64,000 nt of DNA from Aphanomyces cochlioides (lineage: Eukaryota > Oomycota > Saprolegniomycetes > Saprolegniales > Verrucalvaceae): NCBI GenBank assembly GCA_019828595.1, contig JAHQRK010000018.1, forward strand, positions 1,302,001-1,366,000, written 5' to 3'. The notes below the pieces were generated by a model that was not told the DNA's origin, did not search any database, and saw only the letters and a program-made list of their open reading frames with translations. Shown piece after piece: positions 10,110 through 21,965 of this stretch. Every line of letters starts with the position of its first letter. Position 1 is the first letter of the stretch. The position numbers and the translations under genes were made by a program.

Positions 10110-11642
10110 GGGACGACAGACGGCGATCACTGCGCAAATTGGAAAATGACTTGAGCGTGCCTCGTTTGTCATGTGATTCGCATGCAACTCAGGACTTGAA
10201 GCTCACCACTTTCTCCAAGAAAGCACTCATCATCTGGTTCGACAGGTTCACACTGACGTCGACCCCGTCTCAAGTGGAGATGACGGGAGCGCGGCAGCCT
10301 GGCCGTCTCGAGTCCAGCGACGATCTTTCTCCCTCTCTCGTTGCTTCCTTGAGCTGGAGGGAGCTTCAAGATCTTTTCAGACAAGTTTGACAAGCAGAAC
10401 GAACGGCTCTAGAGCCTTCCACGAGCTCAAAGGATCGCGCCACGACGTCAAGCGAGAGGAGTGCCATGTCGTGCTAGCAGGACAGAGACTCGCAGTTTGC
10501 TGAAAGGGAGACAGAGAGCAGCGCGTGAGATCAAACTCTAGAGTTGATCAAGGAAGATGAGCGTCGTGTTCAGTTCCCCATGGGGGGTCGGACGACTGTT
10601 TACGTAAAGCGAAATGTGAGGTGTGCAATCGTCCGACTGAGAAGTGCGGGGGAAAACACACAATCAGTGCCAGGAACGTCACGGGGATGCTGCCTGCTCT
10701 GCTCTCTGTGTGTCGCCGTACAACCATATAGCAGCGTGGGACTATTGCTCAAAAAGAAAACTTTGGCTCGTCTGCAGTTTTCCAAATGGAAACGAGAGTT
10801 GGCGCGATCGACCTCTTGGCGACGTTCGTGGTGGTCCAGCCATCATCGGACAGTCGGATGTTGGCGTTTAGCTCGTCGATCTGTCTTGACTTGGCGGGGT
10901 CTTTTCTCTCTCATCTTGGCCACGAGTGGGTCGACAGAGTACAGTATAATGAGGGCGAGAACTTCTTAATCAACCTCCTGAGTGAATTCTCCCGCTCCGG
11001 TTGGAGTGCCTCACTCCTGTCGTCAATCTTCCGTCTCGTCACTCGGCTTCATGGAAACACGACTTCGTTGCTATACAACGACTTGCACGCAACGATCATT
11101 GTACTGCAACGACGATCTCTCTCCACTCGCTCTAGACTTGATAGCTTTGACTGCGTCGACTGTGTGGCTTGTGAGTACGCTCTTGACGGACATCTCAGAT
11201 CCTAGCCAAGCTTGCTCCCGAGTCAATCCATCCACTGTTGGAGTAAATCCAGCGGTCTCGGATTCACCACGACCGTCATCATGAAAGCGGGAAAGGAAGT
11301 TGAAATCCGTCTTAGATGAGAATGACAAGAGGGTTCCAGGGATATACAAAGTCGACAAGCAGCCAGAGGACGCTCACTGCACATTCCGGCTGCGGTGGAT
11401 TTATTCGTCGTGTCGTTGTCGACGATCTTGACTCGTGGGGTGACTAATGTCACGACGCCAATTACGTTGTGGAGAGATCATTCAAACCATGGTCGGGACG
11501 TTGACTACAGCAGTCAAACGAGTCGCACTCTCATTGACAAGGTGTGGATGGCGCTCGACTGTCTTCCCACTTGGCACCTCTCACGTTGTCTTGTCGACGC
11601 CGCCACGTCGTCAAAATTTGAAAAGGTGATCGAGATTTATAA
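10110..11642. other. Intergenic stretch between two Myb genes
   Basis: Open frames exist on both strands (for example 10544-10969 and 10786-11205, +) but their composition is that of GC-balanced noncoding or decayed DNA; no motif, tandem repeat or terminal inverted repeat recognised. The 5' region of the 9702-10109 gene lies here. Confidence 0.4.
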
Positions 11643-11978
11643 TTAGTTATTAGGAATTTCAGAGTCGGGGATGCTGAGCGCTTCGAGGAGGAATTGAATG
11701 CATTCCGTGTCGTGCATGCTAAACGGATCGTCGTCGCTTGGAGTGTACGGCAGCGGCTGGAGCTTGTCGTCGTCGTGGGCGGACGGTTTAATGCGGAGAC
11801 CGCGTTCATGGCGCGCGAGCTTCTCTCTGTATTTTTGCGCATGCGTTTGGGTCTGCCTCACGGAGCGCGTTTGGACAATCTCGGCGACTTTTTTCCAAGG
11901 ACCGTGGGGATACATTGAAATGCCAGTGAGGAACCGCTGGTGTTCCGCTTCGTTCCATGTGCCTGTGCCTTCTTCCAT
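11643..11978 (-). CDS. SHAQKYF-class Myb/SANT DNA-binding protein
   Basis: A 111-residue intronless paralogue of the Myb gene at 9702-10109, same strand. The repeat opens GTGTWNEAEHQRFLTGISMY and continues WKKVAEIVQTRSVRQTQTHA, ending QKYREKLARHERGLR. The first hallmark Trp (GTW) and the later W in GPWKK are present, the third aromatic is the Tyr of QKY as in this subclass. The tail DTECIQFLLEALSIPDSEI is again acidic and hydrophobic and occupies the same position as in the paralogue. The start ATG at 11978 leaves only five residues before the repeat. Local tandem duplication is the simplest origin. Confidence 0.85.
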   Translation of the reverse strand: MEEGTGTWNEAEHQRFLTGISMYPHGPWKKVAEIVQTRSVRQTQTHAQKYREKLARHERGLRIKPSAHDDDKLQPLPYTPSDDDPFSMHDTECIQFLLEALSIPDSEIPNN

Positions 11979-12084
11979 GACCTGCTTGCTGCGTGTGTGT
12001 GGGTCCGCAAATGCGAAAGTGACCTCGTCGACAGTTTCCTTAGCGGCTAGACGGGGCTATTGCGACAACGACGTTGACGCTAGT

Positions 12085-12274
12085 TCACATTCGATCGTCG
12101 AAGAACTCGATCTTGGCGATGGGCGCTAACGGTGCTGGATATTCGTCGACATAAACTTGGCCATTGTATGCCAAGCGTGAGATAAAAGCCTAGCGAGATC
12201 GTGCTAATGCTTGATTTGTTGACAACTCACGCGGTGAAATGCCGAATTTGGTAGAAGAGGGGATGCGACTTCAT
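12085..12274 (-). pseudogene. Small spliced coding remnant
   Basis: A GTGAGT...CTAG intron of 41 nt (12190-12230) separates two coding-like pieces. In one frame the second exon reads FISRLAYNGQVYVDEYPAPL and ends at 12085; the ending AYNGQVY resembles TYNGSVY near the C-terminus of the coiled-coil gene at 6416. In the other frame, from an ATG at 12274, a complete 35-residue peptide MKSHPLFYQIRHF... results. I cannot decide which is real. It may be the 3' end of a lost copy of the coiled-coil gene next to the duplicated Myb. Confidence 0.25.
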
Positions 12275-14156
12275 GTCAAGTGGACAGCCAGCTCAATTCA
12301 GTTGACCAGCTCCATCGCACACGGCGCTGCACAAACATTCGATCTGCGGCTGTGACGCGTTAGCGCCACCTCAAACGATGTGTTCTGCATGTAACATTCG
12401 ACATGCGGTTTAGAAATCAGGGGCGTCGATCCCATTTTACGTGCACCTGATTGACATACAGGCGACTTGGAAGGTTGCAATTGTACCGTCTTGATACGCT
12501 TTTTCTGTGTCGATGGCACATCCAAATCAGGTCAACAAAAGCTACTAAGCCATACAAGGAGAGGAGATGGAGAGCGAATGCCTTGTAGTACAGCGGAGCG
12601 GTTACCTAATTTACTGAAGCTTGACGCTCAGCCTCTGCTGAAGAGAATCTACCGAATGCACCAAGTGGATGCACATGTCAGAATTGTGACAGCCCTCTGT
12701 CAGCTCGCCTGCACACAAAGCAACGGCTTGGGTGTATTGTGAGTTACAGCGTGCACGCGGGTGGAATTTGGCGAGAGACCAAAGATCCATTCCCAACGAT
12801 TTGTTCACTCTGTGAACTGTAAATCATAAACTAATAAAAACTCATATCATTGGCTGAAATTTCTTTATATCCAACCAATATCTTCATAACATTGAAAATA
12901 ATTAAAATTTGATTGAGCTGACCCGATGTGACTGGGGGAAACTGGATCGGATAGGTCACTACTCCGTATGAAGAGGCTCCGGGGGCCCATGTTTCGAACG
13001 CTCGCATTCTCCCCTCCAAAAGACGTTGGACAACATTGTGAAGGCCGTTAAGAGGCTGGTCGGGAAGTCAATGTCGATGTCTGGGCAATGATGATATCCG
13101 GACGTCTTCGTGGATCTTTTTCACATTTTTCTGTGATAAATTCTTCGTTTTTTCTGAAAAAGTGCCTGAGGCATTGTCAGGCATTCATGGGTATTATTGA
13201 TGCATCATCAATGCCTGGGAAACTGCTTGAGATACATCGACAGACAGACATCGACATTGACGATTCCCGACCAGCCTCTAAGACAGATGGACAAGAATGG
13301 GTCATCAAGCTGGAGGCAATTACCATATTTGGCATGTTATGGCAGTGTGCTCAGGATCATGGTCAGTTAAAACCAGAGATGGATACCAATTCAAGTTACT
13401 AGTACTAGGAATACTAATAAATTGATAAACTAATCCTCAAAGTATTATATCATTTTCTTTTTGACAGAAATAGTAATACTAAAAAAATACTAATTTCGTT
13501 ATATCAATATCAATATCAATATATTAGTATTTTTACAAATATTTCACTATTACCTCTACATCACATTTCATCACTGCTCAAAGCGTCATTCACTACAAAA
13601 ACAGCCATACCAATGGATTCGTTCCACCAAACTTGCGGACAGCTCTCAGTTTATTCACCTTCGACAAGACATCCATGCTCATTCTACTCTGGATTCCTCA
13701 TCTCAACACACCATTCGTGTTAACAGCAAGTAGTTGAAGGTAAGCAATTGTGTTTGGTGTAAATAGAAGTAGAATTTGAAAAGAGGCTCTATAAGAAGCA
13801 TTTTCGATAAGCGTTACGACGCGCATCCAAGATAAGTCATTTTTCAGTCAAAGTCACTGGGCTATTGTCAAAAGCGAGACTCTCAAGAGATGAGTAAAAA
13901 CAGTGACGACATGAAAGATATATTCTTTGTCCAAAATTGAGACATAGAGCATCGTTGAGTTTCAATTTCAAATTGAACTTCAAATCTCAGTAATCTCAAC
14001 AGGATCAGCCAATCGCTCAGTTGACATGAATTGTCGCAGTTTTTCCACCCTAACCTCTTATAAAACCCGTAAAAATTTATTGGGGCATATTAATCCTCAT
14101 TTTATTAATAATTATTAGTATTCAAACTCGAGTATTAATATTTATCATTTCTACTA
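12275..14156. other. AT-rich intergenic DNA
   Basis: No gene supported. AT content rises after about 13400; a short TCAATA/TTAATA-type simple repeat lies around 13499-13530. The open frames at 12467-12742 and 13088-13402 (+) have no recognisable features. Confidence 0.45.
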
Positions 14157-14499
14157 CTCCGTGCGGAAAGTTAAGGCATTTTGTGAAAAATCCCGCCAAT
14201 TAAGGCGATGGTTGGAAAATTGGAGTGTTTCAATTGGTGAATCGAAAGAGGTGGTTGTTGTACATGCGATAAAGCAAGCAGCATCGTAAACTGCCTTCAA
14301 ATGGCAAAGATATGAGCATTTATCATTTCCCTTCCTGGTTGGCATACGGTTTGTAAGTGGTACTGTGGATATCACATGTCTTATGAAATCCATTATGAAT
14401 TGTGATTGGCTGAAACAGTTTGAAGCATGGATAATTTGCTGAATGGCCTTATTATCGCACGTCAAATTCGTTGATTTAGCCTTAACTTTCCGCACGGAG
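14157..14499. mobile_element. Tc1/mariner-type MITE
   Basis: 343 bp with terminal inverted repeats beginning CTCCGTGCGGAAAGTTAAGG and flanked by TA on both sides. The repeat is close to that of the adjacent Tc1 element (GGCTGTGCGAAAGGTTAAGA), so it was probably mobilised by a related transposase. No transposase reading frame of its own. Confidence 0.85.
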
Positions 14500-14767
14500 T
14501 AGTATATTAATATCAGGTACCTCAGTATCAATATCATATTAATATAGGAAAAATGCCATTGATAGCAATCTCTGGTTAAAACTCTCAATAGAAATGCCTC
14601 CCATATTGAATTTATCACAATCTGTTAAGACACCCCCTTCAAATTGCATTTCCAAAACCAGTTTTCACAGCTTACCAAACATGAAAGTATCAATTTATTT
14701 GTTTTGGAGAAACACGTCTAATGAACTCAATTTGATACAAATTTGAAGATTACGTCACGAGATTTTG

Positions 14768-15959
14768 GCTGTGCGAAAGGTTAAGACACATTAATAAAAA
14801 AGCGCCATTTCAGCCTTTTACAATCCAAAAAGCCCTACCAGCTCACCTGTTTATTGCGCTGTATCCTCCAATTAGCCCGAAATGGGACATGGACTTCAAC
14901 TCACCCCATTTGAGTAGAATCAAATCGACGTTTGCATTGAGTTCGGTTTGAGTGAAAAGCAGACAGCCAAATTCATTGATAGAAGTCGAACTGAAATCTC
15001 TAACTATCTCAAATCTCCTCAACAGTATGGAAAGCGGTTTTGTGGTGGCCGTCCTTCCAAATTAACTGACCGAGACCTTCGCCATATCTTTGGAATCATA
15101 ACCCGAGAGCCAATTTCAGCGGCTCAAATCTTTGAAGACTTGAAATTGAATGTTGACCATTCAACAATATCTCGTCAACTCAACTCGTCAAAAAAGTTCA
15201 AGTTTATTCAAATGAACAAAGGTCCAAAGTTGACCCCTGAGCACAGACCGCGACGACTACAGTGGTGCGAAGAGAAAGTGGATTTTGGCATGGCGTGCTG
15301 GTCGAAAATCATGTTTTCCGACGAGAAGAAGTGGTATCTGGATGGCCAAGATGGGCTCAAATCCTATTGGTACTGTCTTGGTGGAGAGAAGAAGACGTTT
15401 TTTAGCCGTCAAAATGGCGGGGGAACGGTCATGGTTTGGGGTGCTATTTGGGCAGACGGTAAGTCGAGTTTGACCTTCCTAGAGGGTAAATAAGACTCTC
15501 AGGCCTACTGTCAAACATTGGAAAATCACCTTCTTTCTGCTGCTCATGAAGGCTTCGAGGGTGAGTTAGTCTTTCAACAAGACAACGGTCCTATTCACAC
15601 GTCTCTATTGACGTTGGATTTCTTGCGTGAATAGGGTGTTGCCTTGTTTGACTGGCCAGCACTCTCGCCTGATCTAAATCCCATAGAAAATGTGTGGGGA
15701 TATCTCACTCAACGTGTCTACACGAATGGAAAGCAATGTGCGAATAAGGAGGATCTGAAACGGGCAATTCTTCTCGAATGGAATGCAATGGGCAATGGCT
15801 ACTTGTATTCGCTGATTGCTAGCATGAAGAAGCGCTGTATTGCAGCTCATACAGCGAAAGGCTCGACAATTCCATGGTAATCATAATACAGTTTGATTTC
15901 ATGAGCCACTGAGCTTCTACTGTTAAATTCTTTGGCATGTCTTAACCTTTCGCACAGCC
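14768..15959 (+). mobile_element. Tc1/mariner transposon with inactivated transposase
   Basis: Perfect 22-bp terminal inverted repeats at 14768-14789 and 15938-15959, beginning GGCTGTGCGAAAGGTTAAGA. About 1.19 kb, typical for Tc1. I do not see an intact TA duplication right at the ends, so the borders may have decayed by a few bases. Confidence 0.85.
14882..15880 (+). pseudogene. Tc1/mariner transposase (DD34E) with three stop codons
   Basis: From ATG at 14882 (MGHGLQLTPFE) the frame is open in the same phase to 15880 except for three stops: TAG at 14915, TAA at 15491 and TAG at 15632. Full length would be 332 residues, normal for Tc1. Helix-turn-helix regions: IEFGLSEKQTAKFIDRSR and TDRDLRHIFGIITREP. 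Catalytic triad: KIMFSDEKKWYLDG (first Asp), VFQQDNGPIHTSL (second Asp) and PALSPDLNPIENVWGYL (Glu), with 34 positions between the second Asp and the Glu. At each stop the family would commonly have Gln, so each fits a CAG or CAA codon changed by one C-to-T transition. Otherwise little decayed. Confidence 0.9.
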
Positions 15960-16043
15960 TGCCTAGTTGTATTTTTGAATTTCTCGTGCCACACTGCTCC
16001 AACTTGCACACAACCTTTCCTATCATTTGTAGATGACATAGAC

Positions 16044-16311
16044 TGTAGGGTAGTTGGTAAGGTCAGAGGAAGATGAGAAGTGAGTTAGATTAGCCACCTT
16101 AGAGTTAAATCTATAAACTAAACAATACGGTATAGTTTTCGGTATACACTCGGCACGGCTACGGAATAATCTTCTGAAAGCCGTACACTCCCTGAGAACA
16201 CACGTGCCTCTGGCCAATCTCAACTTAGTCAGACGGTGTCGTCAGCGTTGGACACGCTTGACTCGACACCCGTCTTGCCAGGCGACAACTATTAACCATT
16301 ACTTTATTACA
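16044..16311 (-). repeat. 3' LTR of the chromovirus element
   Basis: Runs TGTAATAAAG...CCTACA on the minus strand, i.e. bounded by TG and CA. Its outer 89 bp (16044-16132) recur at 21855-21943. The pol reading frame runs about 80 bp into it. Confidence 0.85.
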
Positions 16312-19300
16312 TTCTCCCCCCGTTGTCGCCCTGGCGGCTTGATTTCTTCGCTTGAGGTCTTCGAGCAGCTTCTTGAAATGCGAAACATGTTTGATGTCTC
16401 GCTCCAGCTCCCACGTAGCTTCGTGTTCAGGCAACCCATGCCACTTAACCAAATATTCTTTCTTACGATTAAACTGTCTTTGCTTCAGCAGGGCTTCTAC
16501 GATGTAGAGCTCATTCCCTTCGTCATCGAGAACGATAGGCGTGGCTTTGGGGATCGGTCGGCCTTGAAATCGCGCGGGGTTTGGAACGTGGTGCTTCAGT
16601 CGATCAACGTTAAAGACGTCGTGAAGTCGACTCATGCTCTTGGGCAGTTCAAGCCTCATGGCATTGGGATTAATTACTTCGATTATCTTAAATGGTCCAA
16701 TGTAGCGCGGAACAAGCTTTGCCTTTTCCGCCTGGTTAGCTACTTTGGCATGCTTCAACGGGATGTTTCGTGTAGCTAACAGAACAAAGTCGCCTTCTTT
16801 AAAGTTTACATTGGCTCATCTTCTATCGTAGTACTCCTTTTGTCTTGCTTGATCCTTCTCTAGGTTCTCCAAGGCCATCTTGACAAGTTCTTTGCGACGC
16901 TCGGCAAAGTTCTTGGCATACTCGTTCAGTGTCTCGATGTCGTTCAACACTGGATTGCGTAGCTTCCTTCCAGTATCGACTTCGAATGGAGTTAAACCAG
17001 TAGACGTCTGTATTAAGCCTTGGTGGGCATACTCTATGGTGCCTAAGTGCTCACTCCAGTCATGGCCCAAGTAGGACACTTGGCATCTCAACGCGTCTTC
17101 GAGCGTTCTGTTCTGTCGCTCGGTTGCTCCATCGCTTTGAGCTCTGCCAGCAGTAGTCATGAAATGCTTAACTCCCATTATCTTCATTAACTCCTGCCAA
17201 AACTGGCTGGTGAACTTTGGATCGCGATCGCTGATGATCACAGCAGGTAGGCCATGATTGCGAACGACTGTGTCGAAGAACTCCTTGGCTGCTTGCGATG
17301 CGGCTACGTTTGACACCGTGGCGCAGTACTTGGGACGCTTTGAAGTCTTGTCATCGCATGTCATGATCGCATCTTTGCCGTTCGGGACAGGCAAACCGGT
17401 GATCCAGTCGACGGACACTGTGTGCCAACACTCATCAGGAGACTTGATGGGAATCATGTGTCCATTAGCTTTAGCACTACTAGACTTGTATCTTGCACAC
17501 GTCTCGCATGTGGCGACATAAAGCTTCACGTCGTCTTCTAGACCCTTCCAGTAGTACCATTGCGCAATGTGAAGCTGCGTTCGACGGGCACCAGGGTGAG
17601 CTGCGGTGCTCGTGTCATGACTTTGCGAGATAATCTCGCACTTGAGTTCATCATCGTCGGGAACGCAGAGTCTCCACACTTGATCCTTAGACTTCACAAA
17701 GTAAAGATTGTCCTTCTTTATGTACTTAGAGCTATCGTTGTACTCGTTGCTCTTGGCATAAGCTCGCTCGAACCGCTTGACTAAGTCGTCGTTCATCTTG
17801 ACTGTGCTATACGACACTTCTTCCGCATGGTTGATGACTATGTGTTGTGGAACCTCGACTTCGAGTAGCTTTGACTCCGTCTCCTCCCCCCGAGAAGGCG
17901 AGTCAGTCATCAACGCAAGTGTACGCATGTCAATAGATCGCAGAGTCGCGACGCGCTCAGTCCATGAGTGGATGCCGCGATAGCGGTTGTAGCACGAAGC
18001 ATCGCAGTGATGAACAGCGCAAGTGTTAACTTGAGCGCTGGACCGAGGTGGTCGAGAGAGAGCATCAGCTACAAAGTTCATCTTGCCTGGTCGATGATGT
18101 AGTGTGAAATCAAAACTTCCAAAGAATTCAAGCCATCGTGTTAGCTTAGCGGTTAAGACTGGAGTCTTCAGAAACCACTGACATGTCGAGTTGTCGGTGA
18201 AGACATCAAAATGCGAACCGTAGACATAAGGTCTCCATTTGGTTAACGCTAACTTGATCGCATACAACTCCTTCTCGTGTGATGGCCAATTTGGCTCGGT
18301 ATCGCCCAATTTCTTTGACAAGAACGCGACTGGGCGGTCGTTGCCATCATCGTCTTGCTGGGAAAGTACTGCTCCGCAGCAATAGCCTGAAGCGTCGGTC
18401 GTGATCATGAAGGGCTTGTCGAAGTTTGGTAGTTGAAGAACTGGAGCTTGCTGTAGGGCTGCTTTGATGGTCAGGAAGGCTTTCTCCTGGCGATCACTCC
18501 AAGTCCAGGGAACACTGTCTTTCGCTAGATCGCTCATAGGCAACACAAGATTGGCATAGTTAGCTATGAATTTACGATAGTAACCAGCCATCCCGAGAAA
18601 ACTCAACAGCTCCTTGCGATTAGTGGGAGATGACCACTTCTCGATCGCTCGAACTTTGTTGCTGTCGACTTGCAAGCCTTCAGCAGAGATCGTGTGACCC
18701 AAAAAGTCGACTTTGGGTACCGCAAACGCGCATTTCTCCATCCTTGCATACAGCTTCTCCTTGCGTAACACTTCGAGAACACAACGCAAATGGTTGACAT
18801 GTTCATTATGATGCTTAGAGTGCACGCAGATGTCATCTAAGTAGACGACTACAAAGGGGAACTTGTCGAAAAGAAATCGAATAAGTCATGACCAGATGCC
18901 TGGCATGCCTGCCAGTCCCATCGGCGCAACACACCACTGCAAAATCTCCTTGTGCGTTCGGAAGGCAGTGTACTTTCGAGCATGGGGCTCGACCAGCATT
19001 TGGTGGTATCCTGACGCAAGATCGATCTTCGTGAACACTGTACAACCATGCATGTTGTTGAACAGGTCTTCAATGTTGGGCAGCGGAATCTTGGGGATTT
19101 CCGTCTGTGAGTTGACATGGCGGTAGTCAAGCACCCAGCGTATAGGCGTGTTGGGCGTCGCAGTCTTTAGCCACACTTGTCGCGAAGGTAGCTTGCCGTT
19201 CTCGTCCTTCTTGGGTACGCCAAAGATATTGGAAACCCAGTCGCTCGTTGACAATTCAACCCAACCTTTCTTTTTCAAGTTATCTACGAACTTGTCTAAC

Positions 19301-20202
19301 GCCGCTTGCTCAACCTTAGCTAGACGGAAGGGAGCTCGGTTCTGTGGCTTCGCATCGGGCTTCAACTGCAGATCGAACTGCACGGCACGCTTGGGAGGCA
19401 ACTTATCAGGCAGCTCGGCAGGAAACACATCCTTGAACTCTTCCAGCAGTTCAACGATCTCTGGAGGCTTAGGCAGAGGCTGATGATCGAAATGACAAAG
19501 CTTTATTATCCATCCAGGCACGCTAGTCGAGACGGTATTGACTTCTACTTCATCGTCTATCGACTCAATTTCATGCTTGCGCCAATTGATGACTGGATTG
19601 AACTTCCTGAACCACGGTTGGCCCAGTATCACATCAAACGCCTTGTCTTTGAGATCCCATTCGGTCATCACTGTGTCCTTGAACGTGAAGAAGTCAACGT
19701 GGATCGTCTCCTTCACTTCTTTCGTCTGCGTCTCCTGCGAGAGCACGCCATCATAGCCCGCAATTCGCACGTTCTTCATTCTCATGACGTTCTTGCCGAG
19801 TCCGAGTCGGCACAACGAGTTGGTCGCTCCTGAGTCAATGAGCACCTTCACAACTTTGCCGTTCATTACGCCAGACTTAATCATCAACGCTTCGTTCTTC
19901 ATATCCCGCGACCTCGCTGTCGCATGCGCCACTTGTCTTGCTTCTACTTCAGTCGCTATCGCACTTGCATCCGCGTCAACCTCATCAACACAACCAAAGG
20001 TGATGTATTCAACGTCCTCTGGACTTAACTCTTCTCGCACTTCGACATTGTTCTGTCGGCTCGGGGGCGGTTGCCCTGACACTCGTCGCTTTGGCTTTCG
20101 GCACTCTGACGCAATGTGCCCGATCTTCTGGCAGTTGTAGCAGCGAAGCTTGCTGCGGTCCTTCTTGTGTTCACGCCTCACATGGAGGTTGTCGACCTCC
20201 AT
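16225..20202 (-). pseudogene. Gypsy Pol: zinc knuckle, protease, RT, RNase H, integrase, chromodomain
   Basis: One continuous phase broken by only two stops, both TGA where Arg is expected (18886-18888 and 16816-16818). In order: CCHC knuckle CYNCQKIGHIASEC, protease VLIDSGATNSLC, RT with VVYLDDICVHS, RNase H with MITTDASGYCCGAVLSQQ, integrase HHCC region followed by VSVDWITGLPVP and VIISDRDPKFTSQFWQ, and a C-terminal chromodomain YIVEALLKQRQF...EYLVKWHGLPEHEATW. The chromodomain places it among chromoviruses, whose chromodomain steers integration to marked chromatin. Correcting for the two stops the element looks recently active. Confidence 0.9.
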
Positions 20203-21032
20203 GTCGTCAGGCTCACGCTGTTCGCTTCGTGGAGGTGGTCTCTCCTCATGACGCTCGCGATCTCGACAAATCTCTTGGCTCGAAATGGTCTTTCCGACTT
20301 GCCCACTATGCCCAGTGACACTGCATGCGCACGCTCATACTCCAACGCCGCCTTGATGGCAGACGACAACGTTTGACACTGTCTGTACTTGACCTCTTCG
20401 CGCGTCTTCAGTCGCAAGCCGCGCGTGAAGAAGATCACCTTGTCCAACTCAGACATGTCACGCACTTCAGTACAAATACGACGGAACTTCTCGATGTATT
20501 CAAGTAGATCCTTACAGTTCTTCTGCTGGAGTGAAAACAACTTGTCGCGCAGGCGCTCTTGCAGGTCGTCAGGCTCGAACTCCTTGCGTAGGGCTTTCTC
20601 GAAGTCAACGAGGGTATTAAGGCCACTACCCCCTTTATGTGACGCCAACTCTTGGTACCATGCCGCTGCTTGGCCTTTGAGATTGGCGACCACCATGGCC
20701 AGACACCTCGCTTCGACTTCCTTGTCTTCCACATAGTTCAAGTTCTTCGCCTTGAAAAAGGTCTCAACACGGTGAATGTAAAGACCAATACTTTCATTAA
20801 TGCGCCCGTGGTAACTAGGCATAGACAGTCCTTCTACTCGCCGCTCTGTGTCGCGTTGCACCGGAGGAGGTGCCGCTTGTGCTTGCTCTTGCTGCTTAAG
20901 CAAGCGTTCTTGAAGTACTTGCTGATTCTCAACAAGTCGTGCTTGGGTTTGGGTTTGTGTCTGCAGCAGCTGATTGATTTGCTGCTGCTGCTGCTCCATC
21001 GTCGCAAATAACCTCATAAAGAACTCTTCCAT
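20178..21032 (-). CDS. Gypsy Gag (nucleocapsid precursor), frameshifted at its end
   Basis: Starts at ATG 21032 (MEEFFMRLFATMEQQQQQIN), with a Gln-rich coiled-coil start and the Retrotrans_gag region AAAWYQELASHKG...FEKALRKEFEPDD...LLEYIEKFRRICTEV. Near 20270 the phase is lost: the other frame continues as EERPPPRSEQREPDDMEVDN straight into the zinc-knuckle part at 20202. Either a 1-nt indel or a programmed shift joins Gag to the knuckle; a simple indel seems more likely because the knuckle normally belongs to Gag. Confidence 0.8.
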   Translation of the reverse strand: MEEFFMRLFATMEQQQQQINQLLQTQTQTQARLVENQQVLQERLLKQQEQAQAAPPPVQRDTERRVEGLSMPSYHGRINESIGLYIHRVETFFKAKNLNYVEDKEVEARCLAMVVANLKGQAAAWYQELASHKGGSGLNTLVDFEKALRKEFEPDDLQERLRDKLFSLQQKNCKDLLEYIEKFRRICTEVRDMSELDKVIFFTRGLRLKTREEVKYRQCQTLSSAIKAALEYERAHAVSLGIVGKSERPFRAKRFVEIASVMRRDHLHEANSVSLTTWRSTTSM

Positions 21033-21189
21033 GTTTTCTTATTATCTTCCTTTTTCTGGTCTTGACTTCTTAATTTGTTCTTGAAATGTTTCTTAAATGC
21101 TTCTCTTTTGTTCTTTTTTGTCTTCTTTTTCTTGTTTTTATTTCTTTTTTTTGTCTTGAAAATGTCTTTTTTGTATGGAAAAGAGTTCT

Positions 21190-21595
21190 TTACAGGTTAG
21201 CTAAGTACTCGGACGCTTCTGATTGGACGTCGGTCTTTGGCTTTTCTTCCTTGGGTTTAGGTTTGTAGTCGAGGAGGGCATCGATTTCTTCGCCAATTAG
21301 TTCGCTCAAAGTTTTTAAGTGAGTTTGAACGTCGACTAATTTGTCCGAAATGTACTTGGCGCGATTCGAGTACTTTCGCGGTTCTTCGAGACGACGGTGA
21401 ACCCGTTGGCGACGCGGACGAGGTTGGAGATCTTGTTGTCGAGGCTTGATCGGATTTCGTCGAGGTCCTTGATTTGATCCGCCTCCAAATAATGAATTTA
21501 CTAAAACTCGCTTTAAACCTACTCTTTTCTACTCTACTCTTGTCGCCTTGGTCGCTCGCCTTGCGCTTCTTGTTCGCCTTGGTCGCTGTCTTCAT
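21190..21595 (-). CDS. Possible extra ORF upstream of gag in the Gypsy leader
   Basis: Coding-like sequence in the leader on the element's sense strand: MKTATKANKKRKASDQGDK at 21595, then DQIKDLDEIRSSLDNKIS and, after one more phase change, KYISDKLVDVQTHLKTLSEL ending in SEASEYLANL at 21190. It is charged and helical, coiled-coil-like. A GTAGAG...GGAG intron or indels would be needed to connect the pieces. Function unknown. Confidence 0.35.
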
Positions 21596-21854
21596 ACACG
21601 ACACGGTCTTTCGCTTGCACCAGATGTAAGAGCCCAAGACTCGAGACTCCACCCAAGCAGGCTCTAGGATGCCCACAGCGCGGGGGAATGCAGCGGACAG
21701 GCTCGAACGCTAGTGTTCGCGTAGATCTAACACTGGTCGCCTGGACGGTCAAAGATGAGCCGTCGCGTGAACCAGATAAGATAACCCCTTCAACCCTCGA
21801 GCTATGCCTCCGGGTCTAGAGTCCTTGGTGTCGTGAACCACAAGTGCTACCAAC

Positions 21855-21943
21855 TGTAGGGTAGTTGGTAAGGTCAGAGGAAGATGAGAAGTGAGTTAGA
21901 TTAGCCAGCTTAGAGTTAAATCTATAAACTAAACAATACGGTA
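21855..21943 (-). repeat. Truncated 5' LTR of the chromovirus element
   Basis: 89 bp matching the outer end of the 3' LTR with one mismatch; the rest of the LTR is absent and unrelated pogo-like sequence follows from 21944. Confidence 0.8.
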
Positions 21944-21965
21944 CAACAGCAATTGGCGGAGTGAA

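Larger units (their letters stand above)
16044..21943 (-). mobile_element. Gypsy LTR retrotransposon, chromovirus type, 5' LTR truncated
   Basis: On the minus strand: truncated 5' LTR (21855-21943), primer-binding region just below 21855 (GTTGGTAGCACTTGTGG), leader with a possible extra frame, gag (21032-20178), pol (20202-16225) with protease, RT, RNase H, integrase and a chromodomain, a G-rich polypurine tract complementary to 16312-16323, and a full 3' LTR (16044-16311). The shared LTR part has one difference in about 89 bp. The 5' side is cut off at 21943, where it abuts a pogo-like fossil. Confidence 0.9.

Noticed and set aside
10544..11205. Plus-strand ORFs between the Myb genes
   Set aside because: No motif, no start context, composition unlike neighbouring exons.
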